A DNA stretch of 64,000 bases from Chlamydomonas reinhardtii (GCF_000002595.2 NC_057016.1:2248515-2312514); one strand, 5' to 3'; positions 11,885-34,044 are shown, numbered from the stretch's first letter. A program made the numbers and translations. Notes: generated from the sequence alone by a model not told the origin.

Positions 11885-12737
11885 CTACCAGCTCTGGGTG
11901 GTGGCGCCCTTGAGCGTAATGGAGATGTCGCCTCCCAACATGGAGTGCGTGTGCCCGCCCGCCCCGGCGCCGGCCCCAGCGCCGGCTGGCACGTAGGCCT
12001 GCAGGTCTGACAGCCCGCGCTCTGCAAGCACCCGGCAGTGCGCGATGCGGTCCGGGTCAGACAGCGTCTGCAGGGTGGGAAAGGGGAAGAGGGGAGGGAG
12101 CGAGAGGTGGGTGAGAAAGGATGGGTGGGGCTGGGTAGAGATGGGAGAGGGAGGGCGGCGTGGCGGGCAGGGAGGGCGGGGCTGCGCAGCTTGGCTGCAG
12201 CTTGGCTGCCTCATCCACAACTACACGGTGAGATGTGACGTCCCGAGCTGTGCGGATACAAGGTCTACCATCACGCACGGCGTGCATATCCATGGCCCGC
12301 GCCACAGCATGCCCGCTCGGCCACCGCGGCCTGTGCATCGCCGCTTGCCGGCCCCTAGGCACAACAAGCACCCTGGGAGCGCCCATGCTAAACACCATGC
12401 TAATCCTTTATGTCCCCACCTATCTCTACCTTATTTGAGCGGAACTCTTCTTTGATTTCCCGGATGATGGAGGTCCGCTTCTTGCTGGGGAAGTATTTGG
12501 CGGCCTGTTCGGCACACAAGGGTTCAGTGCCTCGAACCAGTACGGGCGGTGGGACTTGCATCGCCATGTGTTGCAAAGCATCAGTATCCGGCTGCAAATC
12601 GGTGTGTGGTGGACATGCCAGCCCCAACAGCAGCGAGGGGCTTGCAGGGAGGGCCCCGGGCGTGCACCAGGACGACCGCATACCTTGAGGATGTGGCGAT
12701 ACAGGTGCAGCACGCCAGGCGGGCTGGCCGCGCTCAT
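11885..12737 (-). CDS. LYR-motif protein (complex 1 LYR family, LYRM2-like)
   Basis: Small mitochondrial-matrix type adaptor; LYR proteins bind acyl carrier protein and help build respiratory complexes or iron-sulfur clusters. Exons in coding order 12737-12684, 12504-12430, 12067-11885 give 103 aa. Exon 1 carries the signature leucine-tyrosine-arginine in VLHLYRHILK. Exon 2 reads AAKYFPSKKRTSIIREIKEE and ends FRSNK, the arginine-rich second helix; the IR..EEFR.NK pattern is closest to LYRM2. Exon 3 gives the third helix (DPDRIAHCRVLAERGLSDLQ), a short Ala/Gly insert and a C-terminal tail ending TQSW not typical of the family. Length fits (most members 80-120 aa). The start is 448 bp from the divergent VPS38 start. 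Which LYRM subfamily it belongs to is an inference from one helix pattern. Confidence 0.8.
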
Positions 12738-13185
12738 GACGCCGTCTCTCTCTATCTAAAAGGCGCCGATGTGACTAGGGCGCCGGGAGAAAAAGACAGG
12801 AGGTCGCAGGAAGGAGAGTGCAAAGGATGGTGGTGGTTTCCTCTAAGTTGGTTTGGTTATCTGTGAAATTAGGTGTCTGTAATTAAAGATACATGGGCCT
12901 AAAAAGCTTGGGCAAGTAGGTGGGCTGCATGTTGCACTGCCATGCAAACCGCCGGAAATCGCAAGACCCTGGCTGTCAATGGACACAAAATTGTACGTGA
13001 ATTGATAGGTGCGTGGAACAACAATAGGACACTCGCAAGAATGCTCCTCGGCGTTTAGGCTTCCTGCTTCACAAGCAGCTCTGCAAGTTGTGTTGTGAAG
13101 GCCGACACGTGATTATGTATTCAATCATGCATAGCTAGAAGCTTGGAGCTTGACGGAGGGCCGTGGAGCGGGAGACGCCCTGGCG
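12738..13185. promoter_or_regulatory. Divergent promoter region between LYR gene and VPS38
   Basis: The two start codons point away from each other across 448 bp, so both promoters must lie here or in the 5' UTRs. No clear TATA box or operator was identified. The stretch is less GC-rich than the genes beside it. Confidence 0.45.
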
Positions 13186-22709
<9,524 letters not shown>

Positions 22710-23321
22710 CGCGCGCGTTCGGGTGATGAGAGCAGTATTAGAATGAACGGAGGGGAGTAGGCCAGAAGGGAGAAGATGGTAAGCGTTGGGGGGGAAGCAT
22801 GGGAAGGAGCAGCGGCAAGGGGCAGGCGCTGGCGTAGGCGTAGGCGTAGGTGCAGAGGCAGCTGCTATGTAGTGGGGTACGGGCGGAGTGACCAGACTAA
22901 GCAGGCGGATCAGTGCCTAGGTACCACAGCGCGGCGTCTTGAGCTAGCCTAACTTTAGCGAAAGTAAGGGGACCGTACACACAGACGAACCCAGGTGATG
23001 GCAAGGGTGATGGTGCACGGACCACCATGCCCGCCAACGTGTCCAGCATCGCAAGCAGTGCCTCAGAGCTAAGCATGTCAACGTGTCAGTAGGTTCAGTT
23101 GGTGATTGTTTCCAAGGACTGGGATGGGGCTCGGAGCAGGCAGGCGGCCCCTGGGCAGCACCTTGCACGGCACGCAGACACGCACAGTTTGGCTGGAATG
23201 GGGCAAGGCGGGTGCAAGGCGGAGTGCAAGGCGTCCTGCCGCCCATACCGCAGCTGAATACGCATATACGTTGAAGCTTGCCAAAGTAGTTCCTGAACGC
23301 AGAAGATAGTAACAAACAAAC
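22710..23321. other. VPS38 3' flank and HAD gene 5' flank
   Basis: About 600 bp between two genes on the same strand. It holds a short GGCGTA repeat at about 22833-22851 and no convincing reading frame. No TGTAA signal was noticed. Confidence 0.5.
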
Positions 23322-24950
23322 ATGCTGGCGCTTCAATCAACACGGCATGCACGGCAGTGCCTGGTCTCGCATAGATTCTTAGATGTGAAGCTGCATAAAG
23401 CATTGCCCTTAGCTCGTCAGAAATGTCGTTGGCGCATGAGTAGCTGCACATCGGCGACGTCAACGCCCGGCGCATCATCGCAAGCGGCACCACCAGCCGT
23501 TTCGGATGTATTTGTGCTTGACTTCGACGGCGTGGTCGTCGACTCGGAGCCTGAGGTAGGAATGGGCTAGTCTGCAAAACGTCGCACTCCCCTCCCGCCC
23601 CCCCCCCTCCCCCCCCCCCGCTCGCCCCAAAGCACTCTCACGGTGCCTCGCTGTCCCTCCTTCCTCGCCACTGTCCTCCAGATCACCGCCTCAGCCTTCG
23701 AGGCCGCTGCCATTCGTTGGCCGGAGCTGTTTGCGCCCGAGGCACTCGGCGCGGAGCGCCGCACCGCGCTGCGCGAGGCGATGCGGACCGTGCGGCCTGT
23801 GCTGGTCAAGGGCTATGAGAGTATGGTGATGCTGAGGTGCGTGTGTGAGGTGCGTGAGATAAGTGCGTGAGGTGCGTGGGATACGTGTGTGAGGTGCGTG
23901 AGATACGTGTGTGAGGTGCGTGAGATGCGTGTGGCCGCGTGGCCCGGCAGCCAGCAGCAGGTGTGGTGCGCAGTGTTGAGGTTGAGGTTGAGGGGCCCAC
24001 ATAAGGCTCGCAGGGGCTTTGTAGCATCACTACGATATGTGATAGCGGGGCTGCATCACCAACAGCCGTTAAGCCACGCGGCCGGGGAGTCGCTCGGTTG
24101 GGCGCACGCGGCACTGCTGCGACCGGCCCCCCCAGTGTCCGGGGCTGGGAGGTGAACGCCAGGTTGGGGCCTTACCTCCGCACAGTTGACCCCTCAGCAT
24201 GACCACATCCAGACCGGCCACGCCGGCCACACGTGTCTACCCGTACTTTACCCGGTGTCCATCCAACCGCCACCTGACCACCGGCCCACCCACGTGCATC
24301 CCGCTCCTTGCTCCTTGATCCTGCTCTTACCACCCTTCCGCTTGAGTCCCCTGCTGCTTGCCCGCCACCCCCGGGTTCGGTTTAGTTTCGGCCGGCATCT
24401 ACAACCCCGCCTCAACCCCCCCCCGTTATCACTCCGTTCTCCATCAATGGCTATTGCGCCCCCCGCCCCGATATCCTGTTCTTAATGTTATAACCTTGCA
24501 ACTCGCTGCCCCACTCCCGCCCGCCAGACTGCTGCTGCGCGATCCCAACTGTGAGGTGAAGCTGCGCTCCATACTGAGCGCCTGGAGTGCGGAGCTGCCG
24601 CGGGCGCTGGCGGAGTGGGGCGAGAGCGAGGAAGAGCTCAGCAAGGTGGGGTGAGGGGGTTGTGTGTGTGTGGGGGGGGTGTAGATACCAGCCCAAACTA
24701 AACCAAACCCAATGCAATAGAGCGAGGAGGGGGGTTGTGTGGGGAGAGGGGGTTGTGTGGGGTGAGGGTTCAGGGCGCGGGTAGTCGTGTTGCCGGCGCA
24801 CGCCCCGCCTGCTGCTACGCCCCCCGGTCCGTTCTCCAAGGACGGCTTATCCCCGACCCCTAAATAGTCATGAATGTAACCCCCTCCCGCTCTCTCTCAC
24901 ACACACACACACACACATGCATCGCAGACACTGTCTTTCCTTGTGCTCTT

Positions 24951-25005
<55 letters not shown>

Positions 25006-25249
25006 TCCCCATATGTATACCCTTCCCACCCCTCGCAGCTGTTCGAGGCGGTGCGCAACGAGTGGATGAACGGTCGCACAGAGTCCTGGATGGCGCTGCA
25101 GGTGTGTGCGGTGGGGCGCCATGCAACACCGCCGGCGCCACAGTGTCCGTTTGGGTTTGGTCCTCGTAACCGCATGGCGTGTATATGTAAGGAATCCATC
25201 TTGCCTTTGGGACGCTACGCACCCCTCCTGCAGATCGCACACGCACGCG

Positions 25250-25286
<37 letters not shown>

Positions 25287-25327
25287 ACACTTACACTGTC
25301 CTACGCGTAATGTTTTCCTTGTGCTCT

Positions 25328-25379
<52 letters not shown>

Positions 25380-27433
25380 CCTGCCGCCGCCGCCTCCGGC
25401 AGGTGCCGTACGAGGGCGTGACGGAGGCGCTGCGCGGCTGCCCCTTCCCCACCTACATCGCCTCCTCCAAGGTACGACACGGCACCGGCACGGCACGGCA
25501 CGACGCGGGGGTTCCACCACTCGCCTCTCCTGCACGCCCGCTCCCCTCGCCCTTTGCCGCCCTCCCCTCCCCTCCCAGCGCCGTCAGCATCCGCTTTCCC
25601 CTCTCCCCACTACCCCACCCACTCACCCATTCACCTCTGCCGCCCCCGCCCCCACCCCCACCTCCCCCTCCGCCCCCACCTCCTCCGCCCCCACCTCCTC
25701 CTCCCCCGCCCCCACCTCCGCCTCCCCCACCTCCTCCACCTCCTCCTCCCCCACCTCCTCCTCCTCACCTCCTCACCTCCTCCCCCTCCTCCTCCTCACC
25801 TCCTCACCTCCTCCGCCTCCCCCAGGCCGCACACCGTGTGGCGGCGCTGTCCACGTCAGTGCTGGGGCTGGAGCTGGCGGCGGACAGCCCGCGCCTGTTC
25901 GCATCGCTGCTGCCGCCCGAGGAGAAGAAGGCGGAGGCGCTCAGGTGGGGGGCTGCATTCATGATTTCTTTTCATGATTTCTTAAGGAGTGAGGCTGGAG
26001 CCAAGGATAGTGAGGTGGGGGTTAACTCTGAAACAATAAGTAAGGTAACCGTAAGGCGCTGCAAGGAGAGGTGGGGGGTTTAGTTTACTCCGAACCAACG
26101 AAACCGAGACCCAGCCAGCCCCCAGTGCGCGAGGGCGGTGTGGCCTTAACCTTTGCCTTGCACGCCGGTTCTCTCTCCGCTGGGTGGGGGTGGAGGGTGG
26201 AGCGGCGGCGACAGGGCGGTGTGGTACCTATGCGGTCCGGTGCAAGAGGCACGGGTATGGAAGGCGGGGCGGAACGTGAGGGGCTGCTTGCGTGGATGGT
26301 GCGGTGTCATCAGGCACGGTGCAGCGGTGGCTTGTGTGGCCAGGTGGTGGTGTGTGGGCGCGTTGGGGTGGGGGTCGCAGGTATCTGCTAGGAAGTGTCT
26401 GCTAGGAGGCTGTGCCTCGTGCGCCTCAGCAGCCCTCGGGCATACCGCATCATCCCTCCACAATCATTCCACGCGCATCCATACCGACACCTACACCTAC
26501 ACATGCTCCCCTGCCCCCTGCCCTCACCTCCTGCCTCCTACCCCCGTGCCCATGCGTCGCGTGTGCCCGCTGTACCTCTGGACGTCGGCACTTCACTTCA
26601 TATTTGATACACACCATCCCATGGATGGCTACCCCCCACCCCCTGCCATCTGCCCCTACCACTACTTTGGCCCCCCTACGACTTCACTTCGTAAACTTAT
26701 GCATGTAACCCCCCCCCTAGACTGTCACCTGCCGTTTACCAATTCCTCAACCAGTCTGTAACCCCTCCCCCGCTTGCTTCGCTACACTTCTCTATACCAA
26801 TCTTCCCCGGCCCTCGCCTCCTCAGCACCATCGGCTCTCGGCCGCTGTGCTCCGCCCCTGGCACGCGACTTCACTTCGTGGACGACCGACTGGACACGCT
26901 GCGGGCAGTGGCGGCGGTGCCGGAGCTGGCGGCGCGCTGGAAGCTGTACCTGGCGGACTGGTGGGTGCGGGCGGGGTGGGCGGGGTGGGTTGGGTGGGGG
27001 CGGGGTGGGTTGGGTGGGGGCGGGGTGGGCGGGGTGGGTTGGGTGGGGGCGGGGTGGGTTGGGTGGGGGCGGGGTGGGCGGGGTGGGTTGGGTGGGGGCG
27101 GGGTGGGCGGGGTGGGTTGGGTGGGGGCGGGGTGGGCGGGGTGGGCGGGGTGGGTTGGGTGGGTTGGGTGGGTTGGGTGGGTTGGGTGGGTGGGTTGGGT
27201 GGGTGGGTGGATGCGGGTGGATGCGTGTGCGGATGCAGATGTGGGTGCGGGTGCGGGTGTTTCTTTGCCTGCAAGACCACTGGGCCAGGGGCTCAGGTGG
27301 CGGGATCATAACAACAGGCCATTCCACTATTCCCGTTTGTGCTTGTCTAATAAAAACACGCACGCACACACACACGCACACACACATGCACACGTGCACG
27401 CGCGCACACACACGCACACACGCACGCACACAT

Positions 27434-27491
<58 letters not shown>

Positions 27492-27657
27492 GCGCAGGGG
27501 CTACAACACCGCGGAGGAGCGGGCGGCGGCGGCGCGGGAGCCGGGCGTGCGCGTGTTGGGCCTGTCTGAGTTCAACGAGCTGCTGCGGTTTGGGCTGGTC
27601 ATGGGCGTGGACGACGGCTGCGAGCCCACCGCGGAGGAGGTGGAGGCGGGCGTGTAG
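23322..27657 (+). CDS. HAD-superfamily hydrolase, plant type
   Basis: Probable phosphatase-type HAD hydrolase; substrate unknown. Exons 23322-23555, 23682-23836, 24528-24645, 25039-25101, 25403-25471, 25826-25944, 26826-26960, 27498-27657 join in phase to 350 aa. Motif I is [13 protein letters not shown] (nucleophile and acid aspartates), motif II/III is YIASSK (Ser and Lys), motif IV is [11 protein letters not shown] (paired aspartates), followed by [17 protein letters not shown]. This order and spacing, with the long cap holding [18 protein letters not shown] and EVRNEW-like stretches, matches a set of uncharacterised HAD proteins of land plants. The first 45 residues are Arg/Ser/Ala-rich and look like an organelle transit peptide; a later in-frame ATG at 23436 would remove most of it. 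Introns carry CA runs, a G-rich minisatellite and copies of the dispersed repeat family. Confidence 0.85.
24373..24401 (-). repeat. Dispersed intronic repeat, inverted copy (HAD intron 2)
   Basis: Reverse complement of the TAGATACCAGCCCAAACTAA family with several changes (reads TAGATGCCGGCCGAAACTAA on the minus strand). It lies 126 nt before the acceptor of HAD exon 3. Confidence 0.7.
24682..24730 (+). repeat. Dispersed intronic repeat, copy A (HAD intron 3)
   Basis: Forty-nine bases starting TAGATACCAGCCCAAACTAA and ending GAGCGAGGAGG, 36 nt after the donor. It is identical to positions 50130-50178 in the unrelated KCTD-like gene. Confidence 0.93.
24932..25002 (+). repeat. CTTGTGCTCTTTAA block plus (CA)n in HAD intron 3
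   Basis: The inverted form of the TTAAAGAGCACAAGG block followed directly by about 25 CA units, close to the acceptor of exon 4 (25039). The same block-plus-CA arrangement recurs at 25315-25378 and, in the opposite orientation, at 40390-40488. Confidence 0.85.
25315..25378 (+). repeat. CTTGTGCTCTTAA block plus (CA)n in HAD intron 4
   Basis: Second inverted copy of the block followed by about 24 CA units, ending some 20 nt before the acceptor of exon 5 (25403). A separate CA run lies at about 25258-25284. Confidence 0.85.
25636..25815 (+). repeat. C-rich (CCNCCACCTCCT)n tract in HAD intron 5
   Basis: A 180-bp almost pure pyrimidine stretch, built from CCCCCACCTCCT-like units, fills the second half of intron 5 and runs up to the acceptor of exon 6 (25826). 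It acts as an unusually long polypyrimidine tract. Confidence 0.85.
26961..27231 (+). repeat. GGGTGGG-type minisatellite in HAD intron 7
   Basis: About 270 bp of GGGTGGGTTGG/GGGGCGGGGTGGG units starts directly at the 5' splice site of intron 7. Runs of G separated by one to three bases are continuous on the plus (sense) strand. Confidence 0.9.
27359..27497 (+). repeat. (CA)n microsatellite at the end of HAD intron 7
   Basis: Imperfect then perfect CA repeats end in GCACGCGCAG, the acceptor of the last exon at 27498, so the CA run stands where the polypyrimidine tract would be. Confidence 0.88.
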
Positions 27658-28769
27658 GCCAGGGGCGGTGGGGTGGGGGCGGGGGCAGAGGCGGAGTTGG
27701 GGGGCAGGGGGGCCTGGGGGATGTAGTTACGAGCCCAAACTAGGCCACCTGGTGGGACCAGCGGAGCACAGGCAGAGGCGCGAGAGATGCAAGCGATTCT
27801 ACTTATGGGGAGGGTTAGGCGCCGGGTGTGCAGCGGGAGGGGTTGTTAGATACCAGCCCAAAATAAAGGCGGACTTTGCATGTGTATGTGGGTGGGGTAG
27901 GCAGTTTAAGTGCGTGCGAGTCGCTGTGCGTTGCTGAGAGTTGAGAGCGTGAGGAAGAGATGAGAGAGGGAAACTGTGTATGGGGGCGGCAGCCGGCATG
28001 CAGTTGCGTGTGTGCTGTCAAGTAACTTGTCGGTGGCGGAGTGGCGAACTGACGGCGTAGTGCGCTGCAGCAGGAGCTTTTGAAGCTGGACAGTAAAGTA
28101 ACTCGAAGAAGCAGGATTGCCAAAGGGAGCACTGATACACGCGCGAGGGCACTGTGCCCGAGGCAGACTGCTGATGCCCGATGTAATGCGGACGATGCGC
28201 GGTTGTCCCTTCCAGCCTCGAGGCTCTTTCAGACCGCCATAACGCCCAGCCACGACACCCTCGCCTGAATGCCTTAACCTGAACACTGCTTCCACACGCC
28301 GTTGGCGGCCTCCGTGGGGTGCCCTGCCTGGCAGGCTCGGCCCGATCGACGACTTGCGGCGGTTCCTCCCCAGCACGCATGCCGCGCGCCGCGCCTTAAC
28401 CAACTACACAACCTTCAAATCCCGTACCCAGAATCAGTAGATTCCAGTGCCCTTGGGGGCCCACCACCACAATAATCACAACTGCCACAACGCCACCAAG
28501 GCAAGATGTCCAGAAGACACACGATGCGCTTGCCCCCTACCGCCGCCTGCCCCCTGCCTCTACACTCTGCAGTGTCCGCACCCCCACCTTCCTGCTGTCC
28601 TCCCCTGCACCTCCCCTGCACCTCCACTCTGCAATCCCGCACTGCTCTACTTCGCACATCGGGCCCAGCTCGGCCCGCCGTGCGCCTGACTACTGAATGG
28701 GGAACAGCGGAAACAACCCTCCGTCTGCACCATGCACCCTCCCCGTGCTTCCCCTGTTAGTTCCTCGCT
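27658..28769. other. Convergent 3' flanks of HAD gene and URB2
   Basis: No gene between the two convergent stop codons. Two partial copies of the dispersed repeat family lie in the HAD 3' region (27723-27746 and 27847-27867). TGTAA at 28182-28186 is a plausible poly(A) signal for the HAD gene, about 525 nt after its stop. Confidence 0.5.
28182..28186 (+). terminator. TGTAA poly(A) signal, HAD gene
   Basis: Canonical volvocalean TGTAA in the sense orientation about 525 nt after the stop codon; no closer copy was noticed. Confidence 0.4.
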
Positions 28770-31039
28770 CTACACCTTGCCAGTGTACTTAAAGCTCGTG
28801 TCGTACTCCTTGCGCAGCGCCGCCAGCGCCGCCCGCCGCGCCGCGCCCATGCCGCTGCCCGGCCGGCCCGCCGCCGCCGCCGCACTGGCCGCCAGCCCCG
28901 GCGGCGCCGCCTCCTGCCCCAGCGCCATGTGCAGGTGCTGCATCTGCAGCGGCCCCAGGCAGCCCAACAGGCCGTAGGCGCCCTGGCGGAGCGCGCCGTG
29001 CGCCGCCGGCGGCAGCAGCGTCGTGCCGCCGCCCGACGCGCCGCCGCCCACGCCGCCACTGCTGGCGCCGGCGGCGCCCAGCGCCGCCGCGGCAGCCGCC
29101 ACCGCGGCCGCGTACGCGCGCTCTGACGCCGAGGCCTGCGCGCTTACCGCCACACCGCCTGCGCCGCCCGCATGAGGCACCCACCCAGCAGCTCCCTCAC
29201 CCAGCGCCTCCAGCCCGGCCGCATCTGCGTCTGCGCCCGCGGCCTGTGTCTGCTGCGTCTGCGACTGCTGCTGGGCCAGGATGAGAGCGAGTGACGGCAG
29301 CGGCGCGGCCGCATAGGAGATGTAGTCAGCGAGTAGGTGCGGCGCGTATTTGCCCAGCGTCTTGGGGTGCTCCGCCGCCGCCTCATACACACGTGCCAAG
29401 GCTGCAGCACAGCCCGCCAGCCCCTGCGCCGCCGCCGCCACGCCCGCCGCCGCTGCCGTGGCGGCCGCCAGGCCGCCACCGCCGCTGCTCCTGCCCGCGC
29501 CTCCTGGGCCCGTTCCCGAATTCTCCCCCGCGCCGGCGTCGGCCAGCCCGGAGCTGGTGCCGGCGGCGCTCGGCGGCAGTAGCAGCGCCGCCTGCAGCAG
29601 CTGCAGCCGCCGCTGCTCCAGCCGGAGCGCGGCGGCGGCCGCCGCCAGCCGCAGCAGCAGCCCGCGCGCCGCCGCCACGACCAGCACCGCCGAGTGCGCC
29701 ACCACGGCCGTGTGGTGCCGCACTGCTACAGCCAGCACCGCGCTGCAGCCGCCGTGCAGGCTGTAGCAGCCGCCGCCGCCGCCGCCGCCCCCGCCCCCGC
29801 CCCCGCTGGACATGCTCAGCAGCGGGCTCTGAGCCACGGCGCCCACGGCACCGAGCACTGCTGTGACCAGCTCGGGCGGCAGGCGGAACGTCACCTCACG
29901 CGCCAGGACCGACTGCAGGCAGCGCAGCGCCGTGACGGCCGCCACCTGCCCGGTGGCAGCCGCCGCCACGGCGGCGGCGGCGGCGCCGCCGGCGGCCGTG
30001 GTGGAGCTGCTAGCGACCAGGGTGGCTTGAGCCGCCAGCGCCACCAGCGTGTTTGTGAGGGCGGATGCCATGGCCCTCCCCTGTTCGTTGCGGGAGGGCG
30101 CGTCAGGTGAATCAAGAGCTTCATAGGCAAAAAACATGCTTCTTAGCATTTTGGTAGTTCCAGAATCTGTCGGTAGCGGTAGGGAATGCCGGTGCCCAAT
30201 GTTTCAGGCGCGTGTGCGGCTGGCGCACCTGCTTTGCGAGCAGCGGCAGCGCGCGCGGCCCGCTGACGCACTCCAGCACCACCAGCAGACACTGCAGCGG
30301 CGGCAGCGCCGCTGCGGCCGCCTCGGCCGCCGCGGCCAGCGCCTCCCCCAGCTGCCTCAGCAGCAGCCGCAGCAGCGCCGCCAGCTGCGCGCGATTGCTC
30401 CGGGCCACTGTGTCCCTGCGACGTTGGGCGGCGCGGCGCGGGGGACCACGGCGGCGCGGTGGCGGTGCTGGGGTTGACCAAACCGCATGAATGGAAGGCA
30501 ATCGCCCATCATTGGAATCCCTTACTTCTCATGCACAACCCTTGGCAGTCACAGCCCAAAGGCGCGCTACCACACTTCCCGCCCCCCCCCGATGTAGACA
30601 ACCCGCCGCCCAACGACCCCCTTACCTGAAGGCCTCCAGCAGCAGCCTGCGCGAGCGGCCCTCCGGCGCCTCATCCCCCGCATCCACCAGCAGCACGGAC
30701 CACAGCCCGCTGCCCGCGACCCTGCAGCAGTCATGCGGATTCACAACATAAAGTGAGCAAAGCAAAGAAAACGGGGGTTGGGTGGCACACAGAATGCATC
30801 AGGTACCATATGCGTACAGTACCCAACAGCCACGCAAGCGCAAACAGCGCCCTCCGCACCTGCCGCTACCGCCGCGCCGTGAGGTGGCGGCTGTCAGCGC
30901 CAGCAATCGCTGCTGCTGCCGCACAAGCAGCTCCTGAAGCACGTCCGACGGCCCGCCCCGCCCGGGGCCCGCCGCAGCCGCCAATGCCACAGCGCCCCCA
31001 TCAACGTCCTGAATGTCCTCATCCTCCTCCTGGTTGTCT

Positions 31040-31070
<31 letters not shown>

Positions 31071-34007
31071 CAACGGAGGTGGCGGCGCTGCGGCCGGTGC
31101 CGTGCTGCAGGTACGGCAGCCACGCGCCCACGCCGTACATGAGCATCAGCCCGTGCGCAAGCGGCCCAACCGCCAGATCCACGTCAGCCCCGGCCGCCGC
31201 CGCCACTGGCTGTAGCAGTAGCTGCTGCTGTGGCGGGTGCTGCGGCTGTAGCAGCAGCCCCCGCTCCGCCGCCGCCCAGCCGCACGCGCGCTGCAGCAGC
31301 CGCGGCAGGCCAGCCTCCTCCTCGGGCGACAGGCGGTGCCCGCCGGCTCCACCCGCTCCGCCCGCGGCGGCGGCGGTGGCCCGGAGGCTCAGGCACGCGC
31401 CCACGCAGCCTGCTGCGCACAGCGCGGCGCGCAGCGCATGCACAGACGCAAGGCTGCCGGCGCTTCCGCTTCCGCTGCCGCCGGCAGCGGCGGCGGCGCC
31501 GCCAGACGAGGCCGCCGCTCCCTCTACAGGCGACGCCGCCGCGCTGCCAACGCGCAGCGCCAGCTCCGCCACGCCAGCGAGCTCGTTGACCGGGGCGGCG
31601 GTGCTGGCGGCTGCGCCCTTGCCGGGGCCTGCAGCGGCGGCCGCGGCCTCCAGTCCGAACGCGGCGCCCTGCAGGGCCGCCAGCGCCAGTCGACAGTGAA
31701 GCGCCGCATCCGCCGCCGCTAGCCCTGGCGCCGCCGCTGGCGCCGCCGCTGGATCCGCCGCGGCAGCGAGTGCCGTCCCTGCTTGCGCCTGCTTCAGCAG
31801 CTTGCGGCTGAGCTGCACGCACGAGCCCGCCCATGCCGCCGCCGCGTCCGCACCCGACTCCGACGCCCCTGCAGCCGGCGGCGGCGGCGGCGGCGGCTGC
31901 AGCAGGGCCTGCAGCAGGCGCCCGCAGCACTCCACCGCCTGCAAGCTCAGACTAGATCCAGGACCGTGGCCGTGCCCCGTGTCGCCCTCCACGCCCCCAC
32001 TCGCCTCGGGTGCCCCCGACGCCGCCGCATCCAATGCCGCCGCCTCTCGCACGAAGTAGACCGAGGCATGAAGTAGCCACGCCACGGGCACAGCCTCCGC
32101 TGCCGCCTCCGCCACCGTGTCAGCGGCCCCGCCGGCCTTGCTGTCCGCCATAGCCGCCGGGAACAGCGGCAGCAGCGCGGCCCACGCCTGCATCGCAGCG
32201 AGCGCGGCGCGCGCCAGCGCCGCGCGGCTGGCTGTAGCACCAGCGACGGCGCCGCCGCCGCCACTGGCTGCGAGCGCGTCCAGCAGGGCCGCGGCTGTAG
32301 CAGCCACCTGCCGCGTCAGCGCGGCGCCGGCCTTGCGCGGCAGTAGCTGCGGCTGCAGGTCCGACCGCAGCGCGTCCAGCAGCCGCTGCAGCCGCGCGGC
32401 AGTAGCAAGCACTGCGCCGGCTGTAGCAGCTGCCACCGCCGCCGCCGCTGCCGCCGGGCCAAGGTGCCGCCGCGGGCTTGTCGCGCCGGCTACGTCGGCT
32501 AGGGCATCGCCCTGCCGCTGCATCAGCTTCAGCACCCGGCGCCAGGACTTCGGGGTTGCAAACGCCAAGGCGTCCGCTCCTGCACCGCCGTCCTCCTGCT
32601 GGACCTCGACCTCGCCCTCACCCGCTCCTGAGGCCGCTGCGCCTGCGCCGCCGCCGCCGCCGCCGCCGCCGCTGCCGCCGCCGCCGCCGCAGCACAACTG
32701 CTCCCAGGTCGAGAGCCGCGCGCGGGCCGCAGCCCCTGCAGCCCCGCCGACGCCCTCCTCCACCACGACCGACTTCCGCCGGCCCTTCGCAGCCCCGCCC
32801 ACACCGCCCACACTGCCGCTCCCCGCCTCCGCCTCCGCCTCGGCCCGTGCCGCCGCCAGCAGCTCCCCCAGCTCCGCCGCCGCCGCGCCCGCCCACGCCG
32901 CCGCCAGCTCCTGCCGAACGCCCGGCAGCGCCTGAAACTCCACCAGCCGCAGCGCGCCGTGCGCCGCCGGCTGCAGCAGCAGTAGCCGCCGCCGGCGCCG
33001 CCGCTCGCACTGGCTGCTGGCGGCGGCTGCCTCCAGCGCCAGCCGCAGCACCTGCGCCAGGGCGGCGGCGGAGGCCCACGGCGCCACGCAGTGCATGAGC
33101 GAGAGCAGGTCCGACCAGCTCGAAGCCACCGCGCCGTCCCAGCTGCGCCGCACGCCGGCCGCCGCCGCCGCCGCGGCAGCGGTAGCGGAATGGGAGACAC
33201 CGCAGGTCGCGGCCGCGGCGGGCGAGAACGGCGCCGTGAGCAGGCATGCGTTGAGTCTGAGCTCCGCCTCCTCTGCCTCCGCCGCCGCCTCGGCTGCTTG
33301 CTGATTGGCTGCGTCTGCCGCTGCCTCCGCTGCCTGCTGCCGCCCGCCCCGGGGCCCGCCGTACAGCGGACAGGTGCTGGTGCGGCGCATTCGCCTCTCG
33401 TGCAACACCTGCTGCCGCTGGCACAGGCAACGGTACACCGCGCGCGCCAGCTCCAGCACCTCCCAGGGCGCTGCCGCCGCTGCCGTCGCCGCACTGGCGC
33501 CATCGCCGCCGCTGCCAATGCCGCCGGAGGCGGCGGCGGCGGCTATCGCCGCCGCCAGCGGCGGCAACGCGAGCGCCGCCAGCGCCGCCAGCGGCTCCGC
33601 GGCGGCGCCGCGCAGCTTGCCAACGCCGGCAGCTTCCGCCGCCTTCTTCAAAGCCTTGCGCAGCTTCTTGACCTGCTCCTCCGCCGCCTCCGCCGCGTCC
33701 TGGGTCACGGGCACCGCAGCTGCTACTGCCGTCGTAGCAGCAGCGCCGGTGCGCGCCGCAGCAGAGCCGGCGGCGTCGGCCTGCGCGGCCGCCAGGATCG
33801 CTGCAGCAAGGTAGCCCCCCGGGACACGCTTTGTGCCGGCAGTAGCAGCGCTGCCGCTGCTGCCGCCTGCTACTGCCATCGCCGCGGCGATGTCCTGCTC
33901 AGGCAACACCGCGACCTCAGGGTGCAGGCCGCTGCACACGGCGTTGGCCTGTACGACACTGCCGTACAGCCGCAGCAGCGCCGCCAGCCGTGCCGTACAC
34001 AGCCGCA

Positions 34008-34044
<37 letters not shown>

